A DNA stretch of 64,000 bases from Alloscardovia criceti DSM 17774. GTDB lineage: Bacteria; Actinomycetota; Actinomycetes; Actinomycetales; Bifidobacteriaceae. The DNA is taken from positions 124,001-188,000 of the forward strand of contig NZ_AQXR01000010.1 in assembly GCF_000376885.1 (NCBI RefSeq), read 5' to 3'. Every line of letters begins with the position of its first letter. Position 1 is the stretch's first letter. Shown here piece by piece: positions 24,951-34,915 of the stretch. The translations under genes were made by a program, and so were the position numbers. The notes below the pieces were generated by a model, which had not been told where the DNA came from, did not search any database, and worked only from the letters and a program-made list of their open reading frames with translations.

Positions 24951-26069
24951 TCAGCGTGCCAGTGTTCGTGTCTTTTCTACATCCGCATGCATCTGCTCGA
25001 TAAGTTCTTCTGCGGAAGTGAAAGTCAGCATTGGCCGCAGATAATGCGTGAACTCTACGCGCACCGGAACGTCGTACAAATCTACATCTGCATCCACACA
25101 GTACGCCTCCACTGTGCGCTCGGTTTTATCGAAGGTAGTGCTTACGCCTACGGAAATTGCAGCTGTGTAACGCTCATGCGTGTTGAGATTTTCCAGATAG
25201 CCGGCATATACGCCATCGACCGGCACAAATCCTTGAATATCTACACAGTTGGCCGTAGGAAAACCAAGCTCTCGCCCACGCTGATCGCCGTGTGTTACAC
25301 GCGCATCGATAGAATGCGGTCTACCGAGAATATGCGTAGCTTCTTGCACACACCCGCGCGCCAGCAAGAAACGCACCATGGAGGAACTGTATTCACGCGT
25401 AGCCACACCTTGATGCTTTTTACTCCAGGCTCTGAGCTCTGCCTTAGTCATACTTTTCAGCGGATTTTCCGGCTCCCCTAGTGTCTGCGGTACCACGTAC
25501 TGAACCGCGCGTGGTAAATAAATGCCGCCTGGACCAAAATCGTCCACTACTTCAAGTTCGAATACACCGGTGGCTGCAGACAGTTTTTCTATGGACTGCA
25601 CATTGCCTTCTCGCCCCTTGCCCATGGTGGCATCAGAGCCCAAGACCAGCGTCCTCATGCCCAGCTTGCCCACTAATTGTCCCAGGAAGAAAATATAGGT
25701 GCGAGCTGCAAATTCGAGCGTGTAATGCACGACGAGCGCGTAGTCAAAACCCGCCTTTTCGATGAATTCGAGGCGGTGGTCCACACTCATCAATGCCTCG
25801 GCATCTGCATAATCTTCAGCCTTCTCCAGCTGTGCACCCTCATGATTTTTCGCATACGTGTGCACCACACTCGGACGAGGCGTAAAAGTAATGGCTACGC
25901 TCGGTACGTCATGCTGATGCGCCAGTTCAACGGCGCGCGAAAGCACCGCCTGATGGCCCTTGTGCACCCCGTCGAAAGTGCCAATCGTCACGACTGCACG
26001 CTTATCCTCGCTCAGCGTTGGCCAGTCCACTACACCTTGCTCATTAGGGTCGAGTCGAATTATGTCCAT
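24951..26069 (-). CDS. ribF: Bifunctional riboflavin kinase / FAD synthetase
   Basis: RibF phosphorylates riboflavin to FMN and adenylylates FMN to FAD. The N-terminal nucleotidyltransferase domain shows VVTIGTFDGVHKGHQAVL near residue 28 and TLVLGSDATMGKGREGN; the C-terminal kinase domain has GRPHSIDARVTHGDQRGRELGFPTAN with the PTAN motif and GVYAGYL. From the chosen ATG (26069) it is 372 residues, somewhat longer than the usual 310-330, owing to an insert around 85-115. AGGAG lies 4 nt upstream; an ATG at 26093 would overlap truB and is not supported. It follows truB by 7 bp at the end of the infB-rbfA-truB-ribF series. Confidence 0.93.
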   Translation of the reverse strand: MDIIRLDPNEQGVVDWPTLSEDKRAVVTIGTFDGVHKGHQAVLSRAVELAHQHDVPSVAITFTPRPSVVHTYAKNHEGAQLEKAEDYADAEALMSVDHRLEFIEKAGFDYALVVHYTLEFAARTYIFFLGQLVGKLGMRTLVLGSDATMGKGREGNVQSIEKLSAATGVFELEVVDDFGPGGIYLPRAVQYVVPQTLGEPENPLKSMTKAELRAWSKKHQGVATREYSSSMVRFLLARGCVQEATHILGRPHSIDARVTHGDQRGRELGFPTANCVDIQGFVPVDGVYAGYLENLNTHERYTAAISVGVSTTFDKTERTVEAYCVDADVDLYDVPVRVEFTHYLRPMLTFTSAEELIEQMHADVEKTRTLAR

Positions 26070-26076
26070 GATTCTC

Positions 26077-27096
26077 CTATGCTTCTTGAACAAGATTAGC
26101 TAATTGTGTCGATGTAATAAACACTGTAGAGGGTTTGACGAGATTCTTCTTCCAGGGCTCAATTAACGCCATCAAGTGACCGTTATACAGCGCCGCCTGC
26201 TGCTGAGTAATGTGCATGCGAATCGGACGACCGAAGCTGATGTCTACCGCCTGCTCGGCGCTCAATTCACACCAGGGTAAGGTGTGCTGAGCCGCCCATG
26301 CAGGGGAAATAATATGCTCCTCTAGCCGTTGAGCATCTTGGAATTCTTGCGGAAAGACCACCTTACGGCGCGTCACCTCTTCGCCGTGTTTATTGGTAAA
26401 GCTACGCGTTTGCGTACTACACGAGAGCGTGCGCGCATCGCCTACGTCAAACTCCCCCACCTGCACGCGCCTCAGCATAATAAGAGAACCACCAACACCC
26501 AGATTATGTCCTAAATCACGACCGAGGGCGCGAATATAGGTGCCCGCAGAGCAGCGTACAGAAGCGTCGACTTCGATGAGACCATCCGCTCGCCTGCGCA
26601 TATCGGTTAAGCAGAAGTCGTCGATCGTAATTTTCTGGGCCTTCAGCTCCACCTCTTGCCCGCTACGTGCTAAGTCATACGCCCGCTTGCCCGCAATTTT
26701 CTTAGCAGAAAAACTGCTCGGCACCTGATCGATGTCGCCCAAAAAATGTGCCGATATTTCTTGTTCAATTCTGTGTCGATCCAGCCCGACTAATGCCGCT
26801 GTAACGGCATCTTGCTCGTGCGCATCCCAAGGAATGATATCTCCATCCGCATCGTCTGTGGTCGTACGCTGGCCGAGGAGAATAGTGGTGTGGTAAGTTT
26901 TTCGCGAGCCCACGATAGCATTGAGCAAACGTGTAGCGGAGCCAAAACCGATTACCAACACCCCTGTGGCCATGGGATCCAACGTACCCGCATGCCCGAC
27001 CTTTGAGGTATGGAGCAACGAGCGACAAGCCGCTACCACGTCATGACTTGTCACACCCTGAGGCTTATCAACGACTATTACTCCGCTTTTTTCCAC
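26077..27096 (-). CDS. truB: tRNA pseudouridine-55 synthase
   Basis: TruB isomerises U55 in the T-loop of nearly all tRNAs. The N-terminal VVDKPQGVTSHDVV and the catalytic motif GHAGTLDPMATGVLVIGFGSATRL (nucleophilic Asp in GTLDP, about residue 41) are unmistakable; CSAGTYIRALGRDLG follows in the core. The C-terminal part after residue 240 is the more variable extension. Start is GTG with AAGGA 7 nt upstream. It lies between rbfA and ribF, as in most bacteria. Confidence 0.95.
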   Translation of the reverse strand: MEKSGVIVVDKPQGVTSHDVVAACRSLLHTSKVGHAGTLDPMATGVLVIGFGSATRLLNAIVGSRKTYHTTILLGQRTTTDDADGDIIPWDAHEQDAVTAALVGLDRHRIEQEISAHFLGDIDQVPSSFSAKKIAGKRAYDLARSGQEVELKAQKITIDDFCLTDMRRRADGLIEVDASVRCSAGTYIRALGRDLGHNLGVGGSLIMLRRVQVGEFDVGDARTLSCSTQTRSFTNKHGEEVTRRKVVFPQEFQDAQRLEEHIISPAWAAQHTLPWCELSAEQAVDISFGRPIRMHITQQQAALYNGHLMALIEPWKKNLVKPSTVFITSTQLANLVQEA

Positions 27097-27144
27097 TGCT
27101 TTATCCTTGAGCGTTTATCCTGAGCGCTGGTTTGTAAGCTGCGA

Positions 27145-27822
27145 TTAATGGTCGCGCTGCTCTGTATGAGATGCGTCTGAGCCCTCCGCTTCTTCGGCAT
27201 CCTCTGATTCATCTGCATCGTCCGCAAAATCGTCTGCGAGGACGTCATCATCGATGATGATATTCATTTCGAAATCATCATCGTCATCCTCTTCGAGATC
27301 CTCATCATCAAAATCATCGAAAGACACACTCATACCAGAAGTCTGGGTATCATCCCATGCCTCTGCATCCTCGGAGCTTTCGATTTCTTCATCCTTATGC
27401 TTATAAGGATCTGCCTCACCTGCATACTGCGCATTTTCGCGTAACTTTGCAAGCTCTTCGTCACGTTTACGCGCGACGACGAGCACATCATCCACCTCTG
27501 CCGCTTCGCCTTGAAGCTTATCAAAAACGAAAATGAGCTGTGGTGTTAATCGCAAACCTGCAGTGCGGCCCACACGTGTACGCAAATGACCGGTGGCCTG
27601 ACGCAAGGCCTGAGCAGCACGCTTTTTCTGTCCGTCTTCTTTGCCTTCTGGAGCGTAAATTGTCCAAAAAACGCGAGCTTGCTGCATATCATTGGTGACA
27701 CGCACTTCTGTAATGGTTACATTACGCAAACGTGGATCGTGGATATCTTTTTCCAAAGAATTTGCAATGACACGTTGAATGAGTCCGGCAATGCGGACTG
27801 CACGAGGATTTGTTCCTGCCAT
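27145..27822 (-). CDS. rbfA: Ribosome-binding factor A with acidic C-terminal tail
   Basis: RbfA binds the 30S subunit late in assembly and is important for 16S rRNA maturation. The KH-like core is residues 1-120: RIAGLIQRVIANSLEKDIHDPRLRNVTITEV, then RLTPQLIFVFD. Normal length is about 120-150 residues. Here it is 225, the extra residues after 120 being dominated by Asp and Glu with runs such as EEDDDDD, so the tail is highly negative and likely disordered. ATG has AAGGA upstream. It sits between infB and truB in the canonical order. Confidence 0.93.
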   Translation of the reverse strand: MAGTNPRAVRIAGLIQRVIANSLEKDIHDPRLRNVTITEVRVTNDMQQARVFWTIYAPEGKEDGQKKRAAQALRQATGHLRTRVGRTAGLRLTPQLIFVFDKLQGEAAEVDDVLVVARKRDEELAKLRENAQYAGEADPYKHKDEEIESSEDAEAWDDTQTSGMSVSFDDFDDEDLEEDDDDDFEMNIIIDDDVLADDFADDADESEDAEEAEGSDASHTEQRDH

Positions 27823-27853
27823 TTTTATCCTTCATTCGTATTTTCTTGTGCAA

Positions 27854-27881
27854 AGGGCAGCCGAGGTTTTTCGGCTGCCCT
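27854..27881 (-). other. Hairpin between infB and rbfA
   Basis: Arms 27854-27864 and 27871-27881 form an 11-bp stem with a 6-nt loop and can extend through GTGC/GCAC. No T-run follows leftward, so it may be a partial attenuator or processing signal rather than a terminator. Confidence 0.5.
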
Positions 27882-27920
27882 AGCACATGCAGTTAAATTA
27901 TGGAGCTGCGAAGGTCGAAA

Positions 27921-30854
27921 TTAGCTGCGAGCAATCTCTCGCATTTCGAAGGTTTCAATAATATCGCCCACCTGGATATCGTTGAAGTTGCCCAGATTGA
28001 TACCTGCCTCGTATCCTTCGGTAACCTCGGTGACGTCATCCTTAAAGCGACGCAGAGTAGAAATCTCCAGATCATTGAAGGTGACCACGCCGTTACGCAT
28101 AATGCGAGCCTTGGTGCCGCGCTTCACAGTACCGTCATCGACCTTAACACCCGCAATATTACCGAACTTAGAGGAGCGGAAGATCTCGCGAATCTCGGAA
28201 TGCGAGGTGACAACTTCCTCATACTCAGGCTTGAGCATACCCTTCAGAGATGCTTCAATTTCCTCGATAGCCTTGTAAATGACGGAGTAGTAACGTACAT
28301 CCACGCCCTCACGCTCAGCCAATTCACCCACCTGGCGAGATGGACGCACATTGAAGCCGATGATGACAGCCTTATCAACGGTTGCGAGGTTGACATCGTT
28401 CTGGGTAATAGCACCCACGCCGCGATGAATAACCTGAATGCCTACTTCGTCGCTGACTTCAATCTTCATCAAGGACTCTTCCAGAGCTTCTACAGAACCA
28501 GAAGAATCACCCTTGATAATGACGTTAAGCATATCCACTTCGGACTTAGCGAACTGTTCCTTAAGGTTTTCAAGGGAAACAACCTTGTGACGGCGAGCCA
28601 GCTGAGCTGCGCGCTCGGATGCTTCACGCTTCTCCGCAATCTGGCGTGCGGTACGATCATCCGACGCTACCAAGAAGAGGTCACCAGCCGTTGGCACCGA
28701 GGTCAAGCCGAGCACAGCTACTGGTCGAGAAGGTGTAGCCTCCTGGAGGTTATTTCCATTCTCATCCAGCAAAGCACGCACGCGTCCATAGGACTTACCA
28801 GCCACAATGGAATCACCCACATGCAAGGTACCTTGCTGCACAAGCACGGTAGCCACTGCACCGCGGCCCTTATCCAAACGCGCTTCTACGGTGGCACCGC
28901 GCGCATCGGTATCTGGATCGGCACGCAAATCCAAAGTTGCGTCTGCGGTCAACAGCACAGCTTCCAGCAACTTGTCGATATTGGTACCCTGCTTTGCAGA
29001 AATATCCACAAACATGGTGTCTCCACCATACTCTTCTGGGACCAAGCCGAATTCGGTCAGCTGACCACGCACCTTGTCTGGGTTAGCACCCTCAACATCA
29101 ATCTTGTTGACGGCAACAACCACCGGCACATGCGCTGCCTGAGCGTGGTTAATAGCTTCCACGGTCTGAGGCATTACACCATCATCCGCAGCTACAACCA
29201 AAATGGCTACGTCGGTCAGCTCGGCACCACGAGCACGCATAGCGGTAAACGCTTCGTGACCTGGGGTATCCAAGAAGGTGATACGGCGATCGATATCATT
29301 CAAGGTGACGTGAATCTGGTAAGCACCAATGCGCTGAGTAATGCCACCGGCCTCAGACTTAATCACATTTGTCTGGCGAATGGTATCCAGCAAACGTGTC
29401 TTACCGTGATCAACGTGACCCATCACTGTGACCACTGGTGGACGTGGAACCAGCTTGCTTTCATCTACTTCAGCATCCAAATCGATGTCGAACTGCTGAA
29501 GCAAAGCGCGATCTTCTTCTTCGGCAGAAACAATCTTGATATTCCAGCCGATTTCTTCACCCAAGACGGCAAAGGTTTCCGCATCCAAAGACTGAGTGGC
29601 CGTAGCCATTTCGCCCAGATGGAAAAGCACGGTAACCAAGCTAGCTGCGCTTACATTAATCTTTTCACCAAGGTCCGAAAGTGTGGCACCCTGTGGAAGC
29701 TGCACGACCTGTCCGTTACCGGATGGGATGCGTACGCCACCGATAACTGGTGCTTTCAGCTCTTCGAATTCCTGGCGCTTGTTGCGCAATGCGGCTTTAC
29801 GAGACTTGGATGACTTTGCACCCTGACGTCCGAAAGCGCCTGCTGCTCCGCCGCGTCCTCCGCGACCACCGCGAGATGGACCATTGGATGGGGCTGGGCC
29901 GTTATTCATGCCTGAGGAGAAACGATTTCCGCGTGGTGCACCATTATTTCCGGAGTGCATAGGTGCGGAGCCCTGGCGATTTGAACGCCTAGAAGCATTG
30001 CCACCCGCATTAGCACCGCGGTTGCCGCCACCCTGTCCTGGACGTGGAGCACCGGAACGAGGTGCACTTGGGCGTGGCGCGCCAGAGCGTGCGCCACGAC
30101 GCTCATTTGAACGATGGTTGTCTTGACCGCGTCCCTGACGAGAACGCCTGTCATTGTTGCCACCTTGACCGCTGTCCGCATGTGCGCCCGGACGTGCCAT
30201 TGGATGTGGGCGTGGAATATCACCTGGAGTTGGCGTGGAACCACGGCGTGGTCGGCTCATAAATGGATTATTACCTGGGCGTGGAGTGCCGTTGGCGCGG
30301 CTACGTGGTTTTGGAATACCCGGCGTTGCCGACTGTGCGGCAGCGGCAGGAGCAGAATTACCTTCTGTCGCTGGAGCTGGCTTTGCAGCCGGTGCTTGAG
30401 CATGCGATGCTGCAGGAGTAGCAGCACGATTCTCTTTCTTTGCAGGCTTTGGCTGTGCCTTCTGAGCTGCTGCCCGCTGACCCGCCATAGCGGCCTTGTT
30501 TGCAGCTGGATTTACGGAAGACATAGCTGCACGAGCCACGGCCGCGCGTGGAGAAGGAGCAGCGGACTTTTCTTTCTCATCGCCGCTTCCTGCATGCTGT
30601 GCTTGTGCGGAAGTACGTGCAGGCTTTTTAGCCCCTGCTGGCTTTGGGCTTTTCTGTGAGCCTTGTGCAGAAGCAGAATCCTTCTGCTGATTTTGTGAAG
30701 TATTAAATTCTGCGGTGAGTTTACGCACTACGGGCGCCTCAACCGTAGAGGATGCCGACTTAACAAATTCTCCCATATCCTTCAATTTTGCAAGGACGGT
30801 TTTGCTGTCAACACCCAATTGTTTTGCAAGTTCGTATACGCGTGCTTTAGGCAC
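27921..30854 (-). CDS. infB: Translation initiation factor IF-2
   Basis: IF-2 is the GTPase that brings initiator tRNA to the 30S subunit. The 977-residue protein has an N-terminal IF2_N helix domain ([17 protein letters not shown]), then about 350 residues of Ala/Pro/Lys- and Arg/Gly-rich low-complexity linker, and a C-terminal half with the G domain starting near 478 ([39 protein letters not shown]) followed by domains II-IV. The long linker is usual in Actinobacteria. The start is GTG with AAAGGAG 5 nt upstream. It follows nusA by 219 bp and precedes rbfA; there is no ylxR gene between nusA and infB. Confidence 0.96.
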   Translation of the reverse strand: MPKARVYELAKQLGVDSKTVLAKLKDMGEFVKSASSTVEAPVVRKLTAEFNTSQNQQKDSASAQGSQKSPKPAGAKKPARTSAQAQHAGSGDEKEKSAAPSPRAAVARAAMSSVNPAANKAAMAGQRAAAQKAQPKPAKKENRAATPAASHAQAPAAKPAPATEGNSAPAAAAQSATPGIPKPRSRANGTPRPGNNPFMSRPRRGSTPTPGDIPRPHPMARPGAHADSGQGGNNDRRSRQGRGQDNHRSNERRGARSGAPRPSAPRSGAPRPGQGGGNRGANAGGNASRRSNRQGSAPMHSGNNGAPRGNRFSSGMNNGPAPSNGPSRGGRGGRGGAAGAFGRQGAKSSKSRKAALRNKRQEFEELKAPVIGGVRIPSGNGQVVQLPQGATLSDLGEKINVSAASLVTVLFHLGEMATATQSLDAETFAVLGEEIGWNIKIVSAEEEDRALLQQFDIDLDAEVDESKLVPRPPVVTVMGHVDHGKTRLLDTIRQTNVIKSEAGGITQRIGAYQIHVTLNDIDRRITFLDTPGHEAFTAMRARGAELTDVAILVVAADDGVMPQTVEAINHAQAAHVPVVVAVNKIDVEGANPDKVRGQLTEFGLVPEEYGGDTMFVDISAKQGTNIDKLLEAVLLTADATLDLRADPDTDARGATVEARLDKGRGAVATVLVQQGTLHVGDSIVAGKSYGRVRALLDENGNNLQEATPSRPVAVLGLTSVPTAGDLFLVASDDRTARQIAEKREASERAAQLARRHKVVSLENLKEQFAKSEVDMLNVIIKGDSSGSVEALEESLMKIEVSDEVGIQVIHRGVGAITQNDVNLATVDKAVIIGFNVRPSRQVGELAEREGVDVRYYSVIYKAIEEIEASLKGMLKPEYEEVVTSHSEIREIFRSSKFGNIAGVKVDDGTVKRGTKARIMRNGVVTFNDLEISTLRRFKDDVTEVTEGYEAGINLGNFNDIQVGDIIETFEMREIARS

Positions 30855-31073
30855 AATTTCTCCTTTACTAGCGCCGCGTTTGAACTGCTCGCAGCGCTTA
30901 TTTGAGTGTGGTTAACGTATCCTGTCTCATCGTAACGTGACCATGATCGTATTACCTCGTCTCAAAAGCAGTGATTTCCAATTCACACCTCTACATATCA
31001 TACTGAAAGAGGTGGATGAAGATCACTGCTCTTAGCGTGTATTAATTGGTTAATTTCAACGGTTTTCTGGAGC

Positions 31074-32117
31074 CTACTGCTCAGACTCAGCTTCCTGAGA
31101 AACTTCGCTTTTTGCTGCCTGAGATTCCACGGATTCGATACCGATCTTCCAACCGGTCAGCTTCGCAGCCAGACGCGCATTCTGTCCTTCTTTGCCGATA
31201 GCCAAGGAAAGCTGGTCTTCCTTGATAAGAGCGATAGCGGTCTGGTTCTTTTCGCTGACCACATGTACTTCTGTGGCATGCGCCGGCGACAGAGCAGCAG
31301 CAATGAATTTCGCCGGATCATTAGACCAATCGACGATATCAATTTTCTCCTCGCCCAAATTTTCCATGACGGCACGCACGCGGTTTCCGCTCGGTCCAAT
31401 TAAGGAACCCTTTGGATTAATGCCTGGCGTATTGGCGCGCACGGCAATTTTCGTACGAGCGCCTGCTTCGCGGGCGATGGACATGATGGACACGGCCCCG
31501 GATGTCAGTTCTGGCACTTCGCGTTCAAACAGTCGACGAACGAGTTCTGGGTGAGAACGCGAAACGATAATTTCTGGTCCCTTCAAACCTCGTGCCACAT
31601 TCACTACATACACACGGATGCGCTCACCGTGACGATATACCTCACCTGGCACCTGCTCACGGCGTGGGAGAATAGCTTCTACGTCACCCACGGCCACATG
31701 GATATTTTGTGGGTCACGAGAATTCTGCTGGATAATGCCGTTGATAATATGACCCTTTTGCCCCGAGAAGGCTCCAAAAATCTTGTCATCGGCAGCTTTG
31801 CGGAACAAACCGCTAATCACCTGTGCTGCTGTAGCTGCTGCTACACGGCCAAAATCATGAGGTGTGTCATCATATGGCTCGCCCAGTTCAGGACGTGGAT
31901 ATGGATTGTCCTCTGTAGGCTCTACAGGAATTTCATCCTGAGCCCAAATAGTAAAAGATCCCGCACGCTCGTCGAGCTCTACACGAGCATGTTTTGCGGC
32001 ATGAGGAGTTTTAGAATACGCCAATTTAAGCGCTTGCGCCAAAGCTTCGTCTAAGGTTTCCGCTTCAATTCCCTGCTCTGCTGCGATGCGATGTAACTGC
32101 GACAAATCAAGATCCAT
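31074..32117 (-). CDS. nusA: Transcription termination/antitermination factor NusA
   Basis: NusA binds RNA polymerase and nascent RNA and modulates pausing, termination and antitermination. The 347 residues include the N-terminal polymerase-binding domain (MDLDLSQLHRIAAEQGIE), the S1 domain about 110-180 (YRHGERIRVYVVNVARGLKGPEIIVSRSHPELVRRLF) and tandem KH domains (IAREAGARTKIAVR, NPKGSLIGPSGNRVRAV, LAIGKEGQNARLAAKLTGWKI). The C-terminal acidic repeats of E. coli NusA are absent, as is normal outside proteobacteria. ATG has AGGAGG 7 nt upstream. It heads the nusA-infB-rbfA-truB-ribF group, with no rimP in front. Confidence 0.96.
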   Translation of the reverse strand: MDLDLSQLHRIAAEQGIEAETLDEALAQALKLAYSKTPHAAKHARVELDERAGSFTIWAQDEIPVEPTEDNPYPRPELGEPYDDTPHDFGRVAAATAAQVISGLFRKAADDKIFGAFSGQKGHIINGIIQQNSRDPQNIHVAVGDVEAILPRREQVPGEVYRHGERIRVYVVNVARGLKGPEIIVSRSHPELVRRLFEREVPELTSGAVSIMSIAREAGARTKIAVRANTPGINPKGSLIGPSGNRVRAVMENLGEEKIDIVDWSNDPAKFIAAALSPAHATEVHVVSEKNQTAIALIKEDQLSLAIGKEGQNARLAAKLTGWKIGIESVESQAAKSEVSQEAESEQ

Positions 32118-32206
32118 AGTGGAGACCTCCTATATGAAATTATAAATTACGCATGCTTATGCATGCCTTTCTGAGTGAACTATAATTCTAGCGAAAAAGA
32201 TAGACT

Positions 32207-32236
32207 TTGTATATTTTTCCCCACAGCTGATAGGCT
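32207..32236 (+). promoter_or_regulatory. Candidate promoter for the orphan secreted protein (leaderless)
   Basis: TTGTAT (32207-32212) and TAGGCT (32231-32236) are 18 nt apart, and the ATG at 32243 begins 6 nt after the -10. There is no ribosome-binding site. Confidence 0.4.
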
Positions 32237-32242
32237 AAAGCT

Positions 32243-33214
32243 ATGTCGCAGTTTTCGAGTTTTCATGCATTATGCGTTTTAGAGGATAAATCTCTGGCAC
32301 AGTCGCCTTCTCTATCCCCTCTACCTCGCGTTGTAACCAAAAATTCTGCTCGAATCTCCGCTTCCCTGTGCGCGGTCGCGCTGGGTTTTTCCACCTTCTG
32401 TCTGCCAGCAGCTCAGGCAGCCTCCACTTACTCGCAGTGCGATAGTGCGTATTTCACAGCAAAAACGGTGGCCGCTTCTGCTCAGCTTGTCAATAATTCC
32501 GCTTTTACACGACCAACAGCTCGCTTCGTTGCCGATAACTGGCTGAACGTAGCACTCTCCTGCCCTTCCCGCTTTAGCGAAGGCATCATCCGCAGCGCAC
32601 TGGCGCTACATAATTCCTCTTTGCCTAGCGGCGAAGATTCGCTCCAGATTGTCGACAATCTCGCTCAAATCACACATTCCTTTGAAACAGCGGATGCTTT
32701 CCCGATGAGTTCTGATGCCTTGCAAGCCTTAGCAAAAAGTGAAGATACGATAAGGTTTGCCTACGAGGTGCTTGCCACGCGCGACTACACGCAGTCCGAT
32801 CTGGTCGATCGTGCGCAATACGCCGCCCAGTCCAGCGAGGCCTTCTCCACAGGAGCGCGTAAGGCCACTTCCGGGGATTTTGTGGACTCACGTTCGCGGA
32901 TTTACGATGCGTCCGAAATAATCCGTTATTCCGGTACCAATCAGGCAGTGGGCATTGCCATGCCCCTATCCGCTTCTCTTGAATTAGACGCAGCTTTGGC
33001 TGAGCTTCAAGCTATTCAATCAGATGCGCAATTCCAAACGGATTATCATCAAAGCTCCTTAAACACGTCTAACGCAGGCAACGAGGAGACTAACTCTACA
33101 GATGACGCGCAATCGGATGCGCTAGTCACCTATACCGCTTTGCTCATCCGCGAGCACCTATTGCGCGCGCTCTCCCTTGGAGCGCCAGGCGACATGAGCC
33201 TGTATATGCACTAA
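32243..33214 (+). CDS. Predicted secreted protein of unknown function
   Basis: I do not recognise this 323-residue protein. Residues 1-35 are polar; 36-58 look like a signal peptide core (ASLCAVALGFSTFCLPAAQAAS, with AQA-A as a plausible cleavage site). The mature part is mostly helical and Ser/Ala-rich, with cysteines in YSQCDSAYF and LSCPSRF that could form a disulfide, and a run of acidic and Asn/Ser/Thr residues near 275-290. No transmembrane anchor or LPXTG motif follows. It diverges from nusA and converges on tuf, alone in its direction. The start seems leaderless. Likely a lineage-specific exported protein. Confidence 0.7.
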   Translation: MSQFSSFHALCVLEDKSLAQSPSLSPLPRVVTKNSARISASLCAVALGFSTFCLPAAQAASTYSQCDSAYFTAKTVAASAQLVNNSAFTRPTARFVADNWLNVALSCPSRFSEGIIRSALALHNSSLPSGEDSLQIVDNLAQITHSFETADAFPMSSDALQALAKSEDTIRFAYEVLATRDYTQSDLVDRAQYAAQSSEAFSTGARKATSGDFVDSRSRIYDASEIIRYSGTNQAVGIAMPLSASLELDAALAELQAIQSDAQFQTDYHQSSLNTSNAGNEETNSTDDAQSDALVTYTALLIREHLLRALSLGAPGDMSLYMH

Positions 33215-33394
33215 ATAACGAGATAATAGCTTTCAACGTTTCCGCTGCACTACATTTCCACCGTATTTCTTTTCCCCAGCGTTCTCTTTGCAGAGCACTT
33301 CATGAACAACTCGTTTCGAGTGAGCGCATAATTGGGCACACACGAAGACCGTAGCACGCTCTCTACCGTCCAAAAACCAAGCATTGCATAGCAA

Positions 33395-33422
33395 AAGGCT
33401 CTGAGGAAATCCTCAGAGCCTT
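33395..33422 (-). terminator. Terminator of tuf
   Basis: A 12-bp stem (AAGGCTCTGAGG and its complement) with an AAAT loop; leftward the stem ends in CCTTTT. It also lies 3' of the converging orphan gene. Confidence 0.75.
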
Positions 33423-33450
33423 AAACAGTCTTACCGTTATCGGTAGAAAC

Positions 33451-33506
33451 TAAGCGTTTACTACGCTGTGTTTACTACACAGTGTTTACAACGCTAGGTT
33501 TACTAC
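33451..33506. repeat. Four 14-bp tandem repeats at the 3' end of tuf
   Basis: Units at 33451, 33465, 33479 and 33493 all share GTTTACTAC or GTTTACAAC at the same phase. The rightmost unit includes the tuf stop codon region; the others lie between tuf and its terminator. Confidence 0.7.
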
Positions 33507-34702
33507 TCGATGATCTTGGTGATACGACCGGAACCTACGGTGCGGCCACCTTCACGAACTGCGAAGGTCAAGCCCTCTTCCATAGCGATTGGCTGGATGA
33601 GCTCAACGCCGAAGGTTGCGTGATCGCCAGGCTGTACCATCTCAACGCCTTCTGGCAAGGTGATAACGCCAGTTACGTCGGTAGTACGGAGGTAGAACTG
33701 TGGACGGTAGTTGGAGAAGAATGGCGAGTGACGGCCACCTTCATCCTTAGTCAATACGTATACCTCAGCCTCGAACTTGGTGTGAGGAGTGATGGAACCT
33801 GGTGCAGCAACAACCTGACCACGCTCTACATCTTCACGACCGATACCACGGAGAAGAAGACCAGTGTTGTCACCAGCTTCTGCTTCGTCCATCTGCTTGT
33901 GGAAGGTTTCGATGGAGGTTACGGTGGTGGAAGTGGTTGGACGAAGACCAACGATTTCCACTGGGGAGTTGATAGCAAGGCGACCGCGCTCTACACGACC
34001 GGTTACTACGGTACCACGACCGGAAATGGTGAATACGTCCTCGATTGGCATCAAGAATGGCTTGTCGAGATCGTGAACTGGAGTTGGGATGTACTCATCA
34101 ACAGCGTTCATGAGGTCGCGTACAGTCTGAGCCCACTTCTCGTGATCTGGTGCATCATCGTGAAGAGCACCGTAAGCGGAAGTACGGATTACTGGGCAGT
34201 CGCGATCGAAGCCGTTCTCTTCGAGCAAATCGCGAACTTCTTCTTCAACGAGCTCGATGAGTTCTTCATCTTCAACCATATCGCACTTGTTCAAAGCTAC
34301 GAGAAGCTTTGGCACACCAACCTGCTTTGCAAGCAATACGTGCTCGCGAGTCTGAGCCATAGGACCATCGGTAGCAGCTACTACGAGGATAGCGCCATCC
34401 ATCTGAGCAGCACCGGTAATCATGTTCTTCACATAATCAGCGTGGCCTGGTGCATCTACGTGTGCATAGTGACGCTTTTCGGTTTCATACTCGATGTGAG
34501 CGATGTTGATGGTAATACCGCGTTCCTTCTCTTCAGGAGCGGAATCGATCTGATCGAAGTCATATGCAGGGTTCAGATCTGGGTACATCTCATGCAGAGT
34601 CTTGGAGATTGCTGCAGTGAGGGTGGTCTTACCGTGATCAACGTGACCAATGGTACCAATGTTAACGTGAGGCTTAGTACGTTCGAACTTTGCCTTTGCC
34701 AT
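33503..34702 (-). CDS. tuf: Elongation factor Tu
   Basis: EF-Tu carries aminoacyl-tRNA to the ribosome as a GTP complex. The 399 residues show all G-domain motifs: [14 protein letters not shown], the switch [25 protein letters not shown] and TSAYGAL, then beta-barrel domains II and III ending in [11 protein letters not shown]. Length is standard. ATG has AGGAGG upstream. It is separated from fusA by 213 bp containing a promoter candidate, so it can be expressed beyond the rpsL-rpsG-fusA message. The codon use is strongly biased, as expected for a very abundant protein. Confidence 0.98.
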   Translation of the reverse strand: MAKAKFERTKPHVNIGTIGHVDHGKTTLTAAISKTLHEMYPDLNPAYDFDQIDSAPEEKERGITINIAHIEYETEKRHYAHVDAPGHADYVKNMITGAAQMDGAILVVAATDGPMAQTREHVLLAKQVGVPKLLVALNKCDMVEDEELIELVEEEVRDLLEENGFDRDCPVIRTSAYGALHDDAPDHEKWAQTVRDLMNAVDEYIPTPVHDLDKPFLMPIEDVFTISGRGTVVTGRVERGRLAINSPVEIVGLRPTTSTTVTSIETFHKQMDEAEAGDNTGLLLRGIGREDVERGQVVAAPGSITPHTKFEAEVYVLTKDEGGRHSPFFSNYRPQFYLRTTDVTGVITLPEGVEMVQPGDHATFGVELIQPIAMEEGLTFAVREGGRTVGSGRITKIIE

Positions 34703-34760
34703 GTTGTGTCCTCCTGGACGTCTCTAGAGTTTCGTCTTATGCCTTGTAGACACAAGACAC

Positions 34761-34790
34761 TCGTTAAATTTTACTACTTCTTGGGGTCAA
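34761..34790 (-). promoter_or_regulatory. Candidate tuf promoter
   Basis: On the minus strand TTGACC (34785-34790) is followed after 18 nt by TAACGA (34761-34766), within the fusA-tuf gap. The leader would be about 55 nt. Confidence 0.4.
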
Positions 34791-34915
34791 CTGCCACCGC
34801 GTGTTAAACCTAGAATTAATCATAAGTTTAGGAACGCCACGGGACGTTGAGCCCTTAGACTGGTCGGCGCAAACCCACAAGATTCACGCCAACCAACAGA
34901 AGCCCAGATAAGCGA

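Noticed and set aside
27900-29813. A 637-codon open frame on the + strand opposite infB
   Set aside because: It mirrors the infB coding frame; codon bias of infB removes stops on the other strand. It has no recognisable domain or ribosome-binding site.
33482-34807. A 441-codon open frame opposite tuf
   Set aside because: Antisense shadow of tuf, caused by its extreme codon bias.
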